A stretch of DNA of 45,196 nt from an uncultured Clostridia bacterium (lineage in GTDB: Bacteria > Bacillota > Clostridia > Oscillospirales > Butyricicoccaceae), in the NCBI GenBank assembly GCA_910589115.1, contig CAJUSB010000012.1:1-45196 (forward strand). The letters are read 5' to 3'. This document shows, piece by piece, positions 15,101 through 23,475 of this stretch. The first letter of the stretch is position 1, and the number at the start of each line of letters is the position of its first letter. The position numbers and the translations under genes were made by a program. Under the pieces are notes generated by a model. The model had not been told where the DNA came from. It saw nothing but the letters and a program-made list of their open reading frames with translations, and did no database searches.

Positions 15101-17128
15101 ATGAAGCTGAAACATATGGGCAAGAAGCCTGCAAGAGCGGAGAAAGTGATTCCCGGTGCTTCCAGACGTCGGGGGATGGGCGTAATGGGGAAGCTGGCGA
15201 CGGCGATTGTTGTCTGTGTTTCCATTGCGATGGTGGCGCTGTTGTTAATTGTGTACATCCAGATGTCCAGTGCATTGCTTGAAAAGAGCGAGGAGCTATT
15301 GGATACGACGACTGACATGACGGTGCAGGAGACGAACGCCTTTTTGGGGCGGGTGCTGTCTACGCTGACGGCCCAGCGAGATACGATCCAATATGGCGAA
15401 TTGGATGGGCCCGAATTGAGGTCGTATGTCAAGCATACTGTTGGGATGAATAAGGAGTGCCCGGCGGGGATCTATGTCGGGCTGATCAATGGTAAGCTGT
15501 ATCATGGGACCTTTGTGCCGGATGCGAGCTTCGACGTCTTGTCGAGAAGCTGGTATCAGGAAGGCCTGAAGTCGGATAGTTTCTATTTAAGTGACGCATA
15601 TTTTGACGAGGCGAGCAGGTCGATGGTAGTAGGTGCGTCTGCGACGCTGTATGCCAAAAGCGGGAAGGTCCGCGGCGTGGCAGCGGGGGACATCACGCTG
15701 GATGCGGTTTCCAAGATTGTAGAGGAGGTGCAGCTGGAAGAAACGGGAGGTATCTTCCTGGTGGATGGACGTACCGGGATACTGATTGGCAGCAGGGACC
15801 GGTCCATGGTTGGAAAGACGCTGCGTGAAATTGGAGGCGGCTTATATTCTTATGTAGATGAACTGATTGCCGCAGGGAAGTTTGGAATGACGCGGTACGA
15901 TAATAATTACGTGGAACTCAAGCAGATACCGAACAGCGAATGGGTGGCAGTCTCCCATGTATCCCGGGGAGAGGTTCTGAAGGATTTGAAGAATCTGACC
16001 ACAACGACTACGATGGTATCGCTCCTGGCACTTATTTTACTGACGGTTCTGATTGTTATGATGGTGCGCCGCATTATCGGTGTGCCTGTCAGGGAGCTGA
16101 CGGGGGTTGCCACACGGATCGCGGAGGGCGATTTAGAGCAGAGCATCCAGTACCGGTCTAAAGATGAGCTGGGCGTGCTGGCGGGCAACTTTAATCAGGT
16201 TACGGTTCGGCTGCGGGAGTATGTGAAGTATATCAATGATATTGCGGAGAAGCTGAGCGATATAGCATCCGGAAATCTGACCTTCCGGCTGGAGGAGGAG
16301 TATTCCGGGGAATTTGCCAAGATCAAGACTTCTTTGGAGGATATTTCCCGGGAACTGAATGCGACCATGGGGCAGATCCGGGTGGCGTCAAGGGATGTTG
16401 CAATCGGTGCGGAGCAGGTTTCATCGGGTGCGATGACGCTTTCGCAGGGGTCTACGGAGCAGGCGGCTTCGGTTGAAACGCTGGCGGAACATATTGATTC
16501 CATGTCCAACAGTGTACGGGAGATCGCGGAGGGTGCACAGGAGGCGAGCGGTATTTCTCAGGAGGTCAAGGAAGGGCTGCTGGCCAGCAATGAGAAGATG
16601 CGCAACATGACGGTAGTCATCCAGAAAATCAGTGACAAATCGGCCCAGATTCATCAGATTGTCAAGACGATTGAGGACATTGCGTTCCAAACCAATATTT
16701 TGGCGTTGAATGCTGCGGTAGAGGCGGCGCGTGCAGGCGCCGCAGGGAAAGGCTTTGCAGTAGTAGCGGACGAGGTACGCAATCTTGCAGGGAAGTCCTC
16801 GGCGGCGGCGCAGGAAACGTCAGCGCTGCTGAGTGAGACGGTACTGTCCATGGATGAGGGCGTACATGCGGCGCAGGATACAGCGGAATCCATGCTGAAG
16901 GTCGTTGCGCGTGCAGACAAGATGAGCGGGCTGATCAGCGGCATTGCGGATGCGACCAAACTCCAGGCAGAAAATGCATCTGAAATCACAATCGGCATCA
17001 ATCAGATTTCCAGCGTTGTACAGAACAATGTTGCAACATCGGAAGCGAGTGCTGCCGCTAGTGAAGAGCTTTCCGGCCAGGCGACTGTGCTCAAGGAAAT
17101 GGTGGCAAGATTCCAGCTGAAGGAATAA
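15101..17128 (+). CDS. Methyl-accepting chemotaxis protein (dCache-HAMP-MCP)
   Basis: This is a membrane chemoreceptor that senses an outside ligand and controls the CheA kinase. The 675-residue protein has a basic N-terminus; a first membrane helix around residues 34-60 (GKLATAIVVCVSIAMVALLL); a periplasmic-side dCache-type domain to ~300 (YVGLINGKLYHGTF, AAGDITLDAVSKIVEE); a second helix (VSLLALILLTVLIVMMVRR); a HAMP domain with a Pro near its start; and a long coiled-coil signalling domain whose hairpin tip reads EDIAFQTNILALNAAVEAAR, followed by GKGFAVVADEVRNLAGKS. I prefer the ATG at 15101, which follows GGGGGA by 9 nt; an in-frame ATG at 15056 has no ribosome site. The ligand is unknown. 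Confidence 0.93.
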   Translation: MKLKHMGKKPARAEKVIPGASRRRGMGVMGKLATAIVVCVSIAMVALLLIVYIQMSSALLEKSEELLDTTTDMTVQETNAFLGRVLSTLTAQRDTIQYGELDGPELRSYVKHTVGMNKECPAGIYVGLINGKLYHGTFVPDASFDVLSRSWYQEGLKSDSFYLSDAYFDEASRSMVVGASATLYAKSGKVRGVAAGDITLDAVSKIVEEVQLEETGGIFLVDGRTGILIGSRDRSMVGKTLREIGGGLYSYVDELIAAGKFGMTRYDNNYVELKQIPNSEWVAVSHVSRGEVLKDLKNLTTTTTMVSLLALILLTVLIVMMVRRIIGVPVRELTGVATRIAEGDLEQSIQYRSKDELGVLAGNFNQVTVRLREYVKYINDIAEKLSDIASGNLTFRLEEEYSGEFAKIKTSLEDISRELNATMGQIRVASRDVAIGAEQVSSGAMTLSQGSTEQAASVETLAEHIDSMSNSVREIAEGAQEASGISQEVKEGLLASNEKMRNMTVVIQKISDKSAQIHQIVKTIEDIAFQTNILALNAAVEAARAGAAGKGFAVVADEVRNLAGKSSAAAQETSALLSETVLSMDEGVHAAQDTAESMLKVVARADKMSGLISGIADATKLQAENASEITIGINQISSVVQNNVATSEASAAASEELSGQATVLKEMVARFQLKE

Positions 17129-17157
17129 AGGGAGAACTAGGCGGCTGCTGTTCCAGC

Positions 17158-17340
17158 GGTCCTGCGCGGACGGCGGTCTTACGCAGACGGCGGTCTTACG
17201 CAGACGGCGGTCTTACGCAGACGGCGCCAGAGGGACGTGTCCCTCTGGACTCCCTTTCTCCGCTGCGGCGGGGAAGGGTGCGGCAGTTCGCGTTGCTGCG
17301 GTCTGCCCCGTCCGCAAAAAGGATGGCGGACGGGGTGGGT
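17158..17340. repeat. Dispersed GC-rich repeat with 17-bp tandem units (R5)
   Basis: It begins with GTCC...GGAC (17158-17171), continues with three exact 17-bp tandem units of CGGCGGTCTTACGCAGA (17171-17221), then the CCAGAGGGACGTGTCCCTCTGG hairpin (about 17228-17249) and a stretch shared with the window's first 45 bases. It ends with a perfect 10-bp hairpin, CCCCGTCCGC/GCGGACGGGG (17306-17315 with 17326-17335), with AAAAAGG in the loop. Confidence 0.85.
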
Positions 17341-17405
17341 GAATGCGGCAGAAAAATTTTACATGATAATATTATTTGATTGTAAAAAACAGCCGTATGA
17401 GACCA

Positions 17406-17590
17406 CCCCGCCCGCCCTCCTTTTGGTGGGCGGGGCAGAATGCACAAACAGATGTAACCGCACCTATTCCCCGCCGCAGCGGAAATAAAGTTTTTACTCG
17501 ATTTTTTTACAAAAAAATCGCGGGTGCAGGGCAGCGCCCTGCCGCACCCCGCGTAGGGGCGGGTGCAGGGCAGAGTCCTGCCGCAGCTTG
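17406..17590. repeat. Further repeat modules between the chemoreceptor and the YjfB-like gene (R6)
   Basis: The hairpin CCCCGCCC/GGGCGGGG (17406-17413 with 17428-17435) has CCTTTT in its loop, like three others in the window. A perfect inverted repeat of CGATTTTTTT lies at 17499-17520. Two tandem copies of the GCAGGGCAG...CCTGCCGC hairpin module occupy about 17523-17586. No gene is visible between 17129 and 17808. Confidence 0.7.
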
Positions 17591-17612
17591 TAGGAAAATT
17601 TTTCTCCGGCGC

Positions 17613-17639
17613 TTACTTTTTTTCGGAAGTTGACGATAT
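17613..17639 (+). promoter_or_regulatory. Candidate sigma-28 promoter of the YjfB-like gene
   Basis: TTACTTTT (17613-17620), 11 nt and GACGATAT (17632-17639) match the FliA/SigD consensus TAAAGTTT-N11-GCCGATAA at 5 of 8 and 6 of 8 positions with the exact spacing. The gene for the cognate sigma factor is in this window (34963). The -35 match is weak, so this is tentative. Confidence 0.4.
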
Positions 17640-17648
17640 AAAAAGTGA

Positions 17649-17777
17649 AGGCGGTTTCGGAAAGTGCCAGCGTGTGTCGGGCAGGACGTGAACCGGTGTT
17701 TTGTGCCGTCCCATAAAAAGGCCCAACGGGTGCGGTAAGGGCAGCCCATCCGCCGCCTGGGGTGCTTTTCGGCTGGC
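17649..17777 (+). ncRNA. Candidate structured 5' leader RNA of the YjfB-like gene
   Basis: Complementary segments suggest a folded domain. AGGCGG (17649-17654) pairs with CCGCCT (17753-17758). GCCAGC (17666-17671) pairs with GCTGGC (17772-17777), crossing the first pair as a pseudoknot. GGGC/GCCC (17679-17682, 17721-17724) encloses GGACG/CGTCC (17684-17688, 17707-17711). The domain ends about 20 nt before the GGGAGG of the YjfB-like gene. I do not recognise a known riboswitch class. Pairings were found by eye, without an energy calculation or homologues. Confidence 0.35.
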
Positions 17778-17808
17778 TGAATGACTATAAAAGGATGGGA
17801 GGTAAATT

Positions 17809-17982
17809 ATGGATCTGATGAATAGCATTGCGTCTTCGGCAATGTCAATGAGCGCGGCTTCGTTTGCGCAGTCCTATGACATCGCAGTGACGAAAAAAAT
17901 GATGGACACAGAGGAGCTGGCACTTCAGGAGTTGACTGAAATGCTTCCGCCAAGCCCCTATAATTTTGATGTCTACGCATAA
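17809..17982 (+). CDS. YjfB family putative motility protein
   Basis: This is a 57-residue protein of the YjfB_motility type, small proteins found beside motility genes and often under SigD control in Bacillus and relatives. The N-terminal part reads MDLMNSIASSAMSMSAAS, then QSYDIAVTKKMMDTEE, which matches the family pattern (short Ser/Ala/Met helix, then V-K-M-D and a run of acidic and leucine residues). The C-terminus, LPPSPYNFDVYA, is an unusual tail. Its biochemical role is unknown. The start has an ideal GGGAGG at 6 nt. It lies between the chemoreceptor and fliF with its own terminator, a candidate sigma-28 promoter and a folded leader. Confidence 0.8.
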   Translation: MDLMNSIASSAMSMSAASFAQSYDIAVTKKMMDTEELALQELTEMLPPSPYNFDVYA

Positions 17983-17993
17983 ATTGTGCCCGT

Positions 17994-18026
17994 GGAGCTG
18001 GGATTTTCTTCCCAGCTCCGTTTTTT
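17994..18026 (+). terminator. Rho-independent terminator of the YjfB-like gene
   Basis: A perfect 10-bp stem, GGAGCTGGGA/TCCCAGCTCC (17994-18003, 18010-18019), is followed by G and six T's, 11 nt after the stop codon. Confidence 0.92.
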
Positions 18027-18161
18027 CGTAACTTTATATATGAAAAGGAATTGCTTGAAGCAATTACTATTTTGCGCAAAATCATGTGGATTTGTATAGA
18101 AGATACCGGGTTTATGCGACAAAAACCGTTAATTCCCACCGTTTTTTTTTCCATCAGGCTA

Positions 18162-18190
18162 TTGAAAATCCAGGAATGGGAGTGTATAAT
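18162..18190 (+). promoter_or_regulatory. Sigma-A-type promoter of the flagellar operon
   Basis: TTGAAA (18162-18167), a 17-nt spacer and perfect TATAAT (18185-18190) are followed by a ~90-nt leader to the fliF GTG. This is the only clear promoter before the long run of closely packed flagellar genes. The leader holds the small hairpin GGAAGA/TCTTCC near 18247-18263, just ahead of the ribosome site. Confidence 0.82.
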
Positions 18191-18283
18191 AAGAGGTAGT
18201 TGCTGAGCCCATGGATGGTTTTTGCCATTTTTGGGGGATTATAGAGGGAAGATGCAGTCTTCCATGAGCGGAGGTATGCGTGC

Positions 18284-19963
18284 GTGGATGAAAAAATGAA
18301 ACAGTACGGGAAAAAGGTGACTGACCTTTTTTCCAAGGTCAGCAAAAAGACATGGCGGATTATCATTGCAGTTACCGGCGTGCTTGTTATTGCTGCCGTG
18401 ATCTTGACAGTAGTGCTGATGGATAAAACCTATGTTCCGCTCTTCCGGGAGCTGAGCAGTGAGGATATGACTTCTATTATTAACTACCTTAATGAACAGA
18501 ATATTACAGATTATAAGGTGCAAAATAATGACACCATCTTGGTGCCGGAAGCCATGGAGCCCTCGCTGAAGGCCCGGGTTATGGGGGCGGGCTATCCGTC
18601 CAGCTCTGACCATTACCAATTATATAAGGAGAATGTAGGCTCGCTTTCCACGCAGTCTGACCGGAATACATTCTTCAAACTTGACCTCCAGGAACGCTTG
18701 GGCAGCACCATTGAGTGCTTTGACAACGTTCGTGAGGCACACGTGTTTATTACACCAGGGGAAAATAATAATTTCGTGCTCAATCGTGACAATACCGTCA
18801 ATGCGTCCGCTACCGTTGTAGTGACGACTCGCAACGGCAGGCTGACCGATGAGGTAGCGTCTGCAATCCGCCGTGCGGTCAACCATGCGGTCGAAGGCCT
18901 GAATTTTGATCAGGTTACGATTGAGGATCAGAATGGTACAGCTTACATAGATACGGACAAAATCAGCTCTATGAGCGACGAGTCGCTGCTTCGCATGATG
19001 TTGGAAAGTGAACAGAACGCAGCCATACGCCGGAGCATCCTGGATCTCCTGACGCCGGTCTTCGGCGCGGAGAATGTGAGCGTTGGCGTAAACACGACCG
19101 TTGATGTTTCCCACAACTGGGAGGAGAACGTGCGGTACTATCTTCCTGAATATGCGCAGGACGGCAGCACCGACGGTAAGGGCATTATCGGCAGGCGCGT
19201 ATTCAGCGGTGAGATCACGCGGGATGCAAATCAGACCGAGGGCGGCGTTCCCGGAACAACCGACAACGCAGACCTTACCGAATATGTGGAAAGCGCTGAG
19301 GCGATTAACGGCAACGAGACCGGCCTGAGCGTTCACGGCGAATATGATTACCAGACCAATCAGGATACCCTCCAGCGGGAGTACAGCGGCGGCGTTGTTA
19401 CAGACTGTATGGTATCCGTTACCATCAACGCCCAGCCGGGCAGCATCAATGTACAGGACTGGGTTTCCCATGTTGCACGCGCAGCGGGTATTGATTCTGA
19501 AATGGAGAATGATAAGGTTTCTGTGCTTGCGGCTCCATTCTATGTTGCACCGGCAGCACCGGCAACACCGGCAGTTACCTTCTTTGCAGGTCTGCCTGCA
19601 TGGGTGCTTTATGCAGCGATTGCGGGGCTTGCGGTATTCCTGCTGCTGATCATCCTGATTATGGTGCTCGTCAGCCGCGGGAAAAAGAAGCGCAAGGCAC
19701 AGGAAGAGGCTTTGCTTGCTGAACAGCAGGCAGCAGCCGCACTGGCCGCCGAGCAGCAGGCAGCGCTCCTTGCAGCGGCAGGCGCTATCAATGGCGATGG
19801 CGAAGCCGAGCCGCCGAAGACGGGTGCAAACATTATGGAAATCCACACCGAACGCAGCATGGAGCTGCGCCGGGATGTACGGGCGTTCGCGGAGAACAAT
19901 CCAGAGGTTGCCGCTTACATGATCAAGAGCTGGCTGAAGGGAGACGAGGACGAGAATGGCTGA
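18284..19963 (+). CDS. fliF: Flagellar MS-ring protein FliF
   Basis: FliF forms the membrane ring on which the rotor and export gate are built. The 559-residue protein has a first membrane helix at ~24-47 (WRIIIAVTGVLVIAAVILTVVL) and ring-building motifs YVPLFRELSSEDM, LDLQERLGSTIECFDNVREAHVFI and NASATVVVTTRNGRLTDE. After a variable region there is a second helix (WVLYAAIAGLAVFLLLIILIM) and a cytoplasmic tail ending ENNPEVAAYMIKSWLKGDEDENG, the FliG-binding part. An Ala/Gln-rich stretch in the tail is a local peculiarity. The start is GTG at 18284, with GGAGG 9 nt upstream. The stop overlaps fliG by 8 nt (ATGGCTGA). In most Clostridia flgB, flgC and fliE precede fliF; here it is the first gene. 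Confidence 0.96.
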   Translation: MDEKMKQYGKKVTDLFSKVSKKTWRIIIAVTGVLVIAAVILTVVLMDKTYVPLFRELSSEDMTSIINYLNEQNITDYKVQNNDTILVPEAMEPSLKARVMGAGYPSSSDHYQLYKENVGSLSTQSDRNTFFKLDLQERLGSTIECFDNVREAHVFITPGENNNFVLNRDNTVNASATVVVTTRNGRLTDEVASAIRRAVNHAVEGLNFDQVTIEDQNGTAYIDTDKISSMSDESLLRMMLESEQNAAIRRSILDLLTPVFGAENVSVGVNTTVDVSHNWEENVRYYLPEYAQDGSTDGKGIIGRRVFSGEITRDANQTEGGVPGTTDNADLTEYVESAEAINGNETGLSVHGEYDYQTNQDTLQREYSGGVVTDCMVSVTINAQPGSINVQDWVSHVARAAGIDSEMENDKVSVLAAPFYVAPAAPATPAVTFFAGLPAWVLYAAIAGLAVFLLLIILIMVLVSRGKKKRKAQEEALLAEQQAAAALAAEQQAALLAAAGAINGDGEAEPPKTGANIMEIHTERSMELRRDVRAFAENNPEVAAYMIKSWLKGDEDENG

Positions 19964-21098
19964 TAACAAAGAGAAGGATAAGAAAAAGAAAAAGAAAAAG
20001 GGCGCCGAGCCCGAACCTGCAGCCGCACCGGAAGCTCAAAACGACGCCCAGGAGGAGGCTGCTGCGCAGCCTGACTCGAATCCAAGCAAATCGCTTACTG
20101 CTGAGCTGACCGGCGCACAGAAGGCCGCTGCGGTCATTATCGCGCTGGGCGTGGAGAAAGCCTCACTGCTCTATCATCACATGGAGCCCGAGGAGATCGA
20201 GATGGTGACCATTGAGGTCGCCAAGCTCGGATTCCTGGATGCAAGTGTGACAGAAGAGGTGCTGACCGAGTTCTATCAGATGTGCATGACCAATAAGGCA
20301 GTCACCGAGGGCGGCATTGAGTACGCACGGACGGTCCTCCAGAAGGCGTTCGGCGAGCAGGCCGCATCCACACTGCTGGAAAAGGTCACCAAGTCGATCA
20401 AGAACCGCGAGTTCTCGTTCATGAACAAGGCCAGCGACAAGGATCTTTTCACGGCCTTGCAGCATGAACGTCCGCAGACCATTGCACTTGTACTTTCCTA
20501 TGTAGATCCGGATAAGGCAGCTGCGGTAATTGAGCAGCTGGAAGGGCGGCGTCAGATTCAGGTCGTGGAGAACATTGCGCAGATGGACAGCGCGTCGCCT
20601 ACCGCAATCAAGATTATCGAGGCCGAGATGACCCGGCGCTTTGCGAATATCTTTAGCAGCAGCAATGTCCAGGTCGGCGGTATCGACTTCGTGGCTGACG
20701 TGATGAATAACCTTGACCGCTCGAGTGAGAAGACGATTTTCGACGGCCTCAATGCTTACAACGACGAGCTCGCCGAGGAGATCCGCAAGCGTATGTTCGT
20801 GTTCGAGGATATCATGACAATGGACGATCGTTCGGTGCAGCGCTTTGTCCGCGACTGCGACCCGCGTGATTTGGTCCTGGCGCTCAAGGCTGCCAACGAA
20901 GAGGTGCAGGGCAAGCTGTTCCGCAACATGTCCGGCCGTATGGCAGAGAGCATCCGCGACGACCTCGAAATCACAACGAATGTCCGCATGAAGGATGTCG
21001 AGGATGCGCAGCAGCGTATTGTCAACATCATCCGCGGTCTGGAGGAAAAGGGCGAGGTTATTATCATGAAGGGCGGAAAGGACGATATCATTGCCTAA
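19956..21098 (+). CDS. fliG: Flagellar motor switch protein FliG
   Basis: FliG is the rotor protein that meets the stator and sets torque and rotation direction. The 380-residue product is about 40 longer than usual because of an N-terminal extension: a lysine block (KDKKKKKKKG) followed by ~35 Ala/Pro/Glu-rich residues before the standard domain begins at LTGAQKAAAVIIALG. The middle domain has HERPQTIALVLSYVDP, corresponding to the EHPQ motif, and the C-terminal domain DDRSVQRFVRDCDPRDLVLALKAA carries the charged residues that contact MotA. It overlaps fliF and fliH by 8 nt each, so translation is coupled. Confidence 0.96.
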   Translation: MADNKEKDKKKKKKKGAEPEPAAAPEAQNDAQEEAAAQPDSNPSKSLTAELTGAQKAAAVIIALGVEKASLLYHHMEPEEIEMVTIEVAKLGFLDASVTEEVLTEFYQMCMTNKAVTEGGIEYARTVLQKAFGEQAASTLLEKVTKSIKNREFSFMNKASDKDLFTALQHERPQTIALVLSYVDPDKAAAVIEQLEGRRQIQVVENIAQMDSASPTAIKIIEAEMTRRFANIFSSSNVQVGGIDFVADVMNNLDRSSEKTIFDGLNAYNDELAEEIRKRMFVFEDIMTMDDRSVQRFVRDCDPRDLVLALKAANEEVQGKLFRNMSGRMAESIRDDLEITTNVRMKDVEDAQQRIVNIIRGLEEKGEVIIMKGGKDDIIA

Positions 21099-22092
21099 TA
21101 TCTTCAAGCGCTTCATGAAGCCGGAAGCATCCGCCTACGTTTTCCCGGACGCAAGCGAATGGGACGACGTGAAGGATGTTATACTGCCTGACAAAGAAGG
21201 GGACGAAGAAGAAGCGCCGTTTGTGGCTTTCGTGCCCGAGGAGGCTGAGGCCACGGTTGTCGGGGAGACGGATCGTGAAGAGGATTTCACCGATTTTCAG
21301 GAATTCAATCATCCATCTGCATCCGATGAGGACGCCCCGCCCGAGGAAATCCCTCCGGAAGAGGACGCACCTGCGGCGGAGGATGTGCCTCCGGAAGCAG
21401 AGCAGTCCGGGGAGGCCGTGCCGCCGCCGCGCAAGCGGCGGACAACGCCGGTCGATTATGCAAGAATGCAGGCGGAGGCGATTCTGGCACAGGCACGGGA
21501 CGAGGCCGAAGCAATGAAGGAGGCCGCTTTGCAGCAGGCTGAGGAGGAAATCCAAAACCTACGGCGTGAGGCGCGTTCCGACGGATACAGTGCAGGCTAT
21601 GCCGAGGGCATGGCAAGCGGCATGGCCGAAGGCCGTGCGGAGATTGAGAAACAGGCAGCAGAGCTTGGCGTTGTAGTTGCGGATTTTCTGGAAACTGCGG
21701 CCAAGATGCGCGATCAGCTGATGGATCAGACCCGGGAAGAACTGCGTGACCTGGCAATGGCTATCGCCGAAAAGGTGATCCGTGTCAGCCTGCGTTCGAG
21801 CGGAGATATCCTGATGCGGATGATAGAGACGGCCACAGAAAAGCATCGCCGGTGTGAATGGGTACAGATTTACATTGCAGACTGCGATTCAAAGAATCTT
21901 GCGCTCAGCATTCCGGAGCTCACGGCGTCGCTCGGGCACCTGTCTGACCGCGTGCGCATCATCCCGATGATAGATGATGAATCTGGCACTTGCATTATTG
22001 AGATGCCGGATGAGATTATTGATGCGAGCGTTTCGACACAGCTTGAGAATATCCGTGAGATTATGAATACGACCGTTCACGACAGGGAATAA
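21091..22092 (+). CDS. fliH: Flagellar export apparatus protein FliH
   Basis: FliH binds the ATPase FliI and tethers it to the export gate and rotor. The 333-residue protein has an acidic, Pro-rich N-terminal third (ASDEDAPPEEIPPEEDAP), a central Ala/Glu-rich coiled coil (MQAEAILAQARDEAEAMKEA), GYAEGMASGMAEGRAEIEKQ with the GxxxG-like repeats typical of FliH, and a C-terminal globular domain beginning near MAIAEKVIRVSLRSSG. The start is a TTG at 21091 inside the fliG stop (TTGCCTAA), with GGAAAGGA upstream. It is longer than many FliH proteins because of the N-terminal tail. Confidence 0.9.
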   Translation: MPNIFKRFMKPEASAYVFPDASEWDDVKDVILPDKEGDEEEAPFVAFVPEEAEATVVGETDREEDFTDFQEFNHPSASDEDAPPEEIPPEEDAPAAEDVPPEAEQSGEAVPPPRKRRTTPVDYARMQAEAILAQARDEAEAMKEAALQQAEEEIQNLRREARSDGYSAGYAEGMASGMAEGRAEIEKQAAELGVVVADFLETAAKMRDQLMDQTREELRDLAMAIAEKVIRVSLRSSGDILMRMIETATEKHRRCEWVQIYIADCDSKNLALSIPELTASLGHLSDRVRIIPMIDDESGTCIIEMPDEIIDASVSTQLENIREIMNTTVHDRE

Positions 22093-22113
22093 GCAGTATT
22101 TAAGGGATAGATT

Positions 22114-23418
22114 ATGTTTCAGGATACCATTCGGCAGATTCAGCAGGCCGAAACCATCGGTCATACCGGAAAAATTGAAAATATTGTCGGCATGTCGATT
22201 GAGGCGTCGGGTATAAAGGCTGCGGTAGGCGATATTTGTCGTATTTACAGCGGCGAGTCCAGCGGACAGATCACAGCCGAAGTCGTTGGATTTAAGGGTG
22301 ACCGTGTGCTGCTTATGCCATATTCTGAAATGAGCGGCATTTCGGCTGGCAACTTTGTCCGGACGACCGGGCAGCAGCTCCGGCTGCGGGTCGGATCGTT
22401 CCTGAAAGGGCGCATCATCAATGCGCTCGGACAGCCGATTGACGATCAAGGCCCCTTCGAGGGCGGTGTACATTATGCCATTGGCGGCAGCGGCTATGTC
22501 AATCCGCTGACCCGCCCTCCCATTCGGGAGCGCATGGAATTCGGCGTGAAGGCGCTTGACGGGCTTTTAACTATCGGCAAGGGCCAGCGTATGGGGATTT
22601 TTGCAGGTTCCGGCGTAGGCAAAAGTACACTCATGGGAATGATTGCGAAAAATGTCAAAGCAGATATTAACGTCATTGCACTCGTCGGGGAACGCGGCCG
22701 CGAGGTGTTGGAGTTTGTGCAAAAGGATCTCGGTGAGGAAGGGATGCGGCGTTCCATTCTGGTGGTTGCGACCTCTGACCAGCCTGCTATGCTCCGTATG
22801 CGCTGCCCGTCCGTTGCGACCGGGATTGCGGAATATTTCCGTGACCAGGGGTTTGATGTGCTGCTGATGATGGATTCCTTAACCCGTTTTGCGATGGCGC
22901 AGCGCGAGATTGGTCTCGCGATTGGCGAGCCGCCGGTTGCGCGTGGCTATACCCCTTCCATTTACGCCGAGCTGCCGAAGCTGCTTGAGCGGAGTGGTAA
23001 TTTTAGGACTGGTTCAATTACTGCGATTTATACAGTGCTGGTTGAGGGCGATGATACAAACGAACCGATTGCCGATACCGTGCGTGGTATTTTAGATGGG
23101 CATATCGTACTTTCCCGTGCATTGGCAGCGGCGAACCATTATCCTGCAATCGATATCAGTGCGAGCATTTCCCGACTGATGATAGAGCTGGTGGATGCAG
23201 AGCATCAGCAGCTGGCTTCCAAACTGCGTGATATCTTGAGCGTTTATGAGAAGAATGCCGACTTGGTTTCCATCGGCGCGTATAAGGCGGGTACAAATCC
23301 CCGTTTGGATTCCGCGCTGACGAAAATTGACCTGATTAACCAATTTCTGATGCAGGGCGTCAAAGAGGCGTTCACCTATGAGCAGTCGATTGCTGAGCTC
23401 CGCCGGATTCTAAAATAG
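22114..23418 (+). CDS. fliI: Flagellum-specific ATPase FliI
   Basis: FliI is the hexameric ATPase of the flagellar type III export system, which works with FliH and FliJ at the membrane base. The 434-residue length is standard. Walker A, GSGVGKST, is at residues 165-172; the Walker B region is DVLLMMDSLTRFAMAQREI; and ARGYTPSIYAELPKLLERSG and TAIYTVLVEGDDTNEPIAD are family motifs shared with F1-ATPase beta. The start is ATG at 22114 after AAGGGA. It follows fliH by 21 nt in the same operon. Confidence 0.97.
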   Translation: MFQDTIRQIQQAETIGHTGKIENIVGMSIEASGIKAAVGDICRIYSGESSGQITAEVVGFKGDRVLLMPYSEMSGISAGNFVRTTGQQLRLRVGSFLKGRIINALGQPIDDQGPFEGGVHYAIGGSGYVNPLTRPPIRERMEFGVKALDGLLTIGKGQRMGIFAGSGVGKSTLMGMIAKNVKADINVIALVGERGREVLEFVQKDLGEEGMRRSILVVATSDQPAMLRMRCPSVATGIAEYFRDQGFDVLLMMDSLTRFAMAQREIGLAIGEPPVARGYTPSIYAELPKLLERSGNFRTGSITAIYTVLVEGDDTNEPIADTVRGILDGHIVLSRALAAANHYPAIDISASISRLMIELVDAEHQQLASKLRDILSVYEKNADLVSIGAYKAGTNPRLDSALTKIDLINQFLMQGVKEAFTYEQSIAELRRILK

Positions 23419-23475
23419 GGACGGCGACAATAGAGTAGAGGAAGTTATATTTGTGGACAGAGGAGACGACAGCCT

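Noticed and set aside
17171..17221. CRISPR-like array
   Set aside because: The 17-bp units are directly contiguous with no spacers, and there are only three.
17649..17777. ZTP (pfl) or cyclic-di-GMP riboswitch before the YjfB-like gene
   Set aside because: CCGCCTGGG resembles the end of the ZTP class, but the GUGACUGGCG part is missing; the GEMM core (GCAAACC, CGCAAAGC) is also missing.
20163..21116. Minus-strand open frame across fliG
   Set aside because: Antisense to a gene with clear FliG domains; codon structure explains it.
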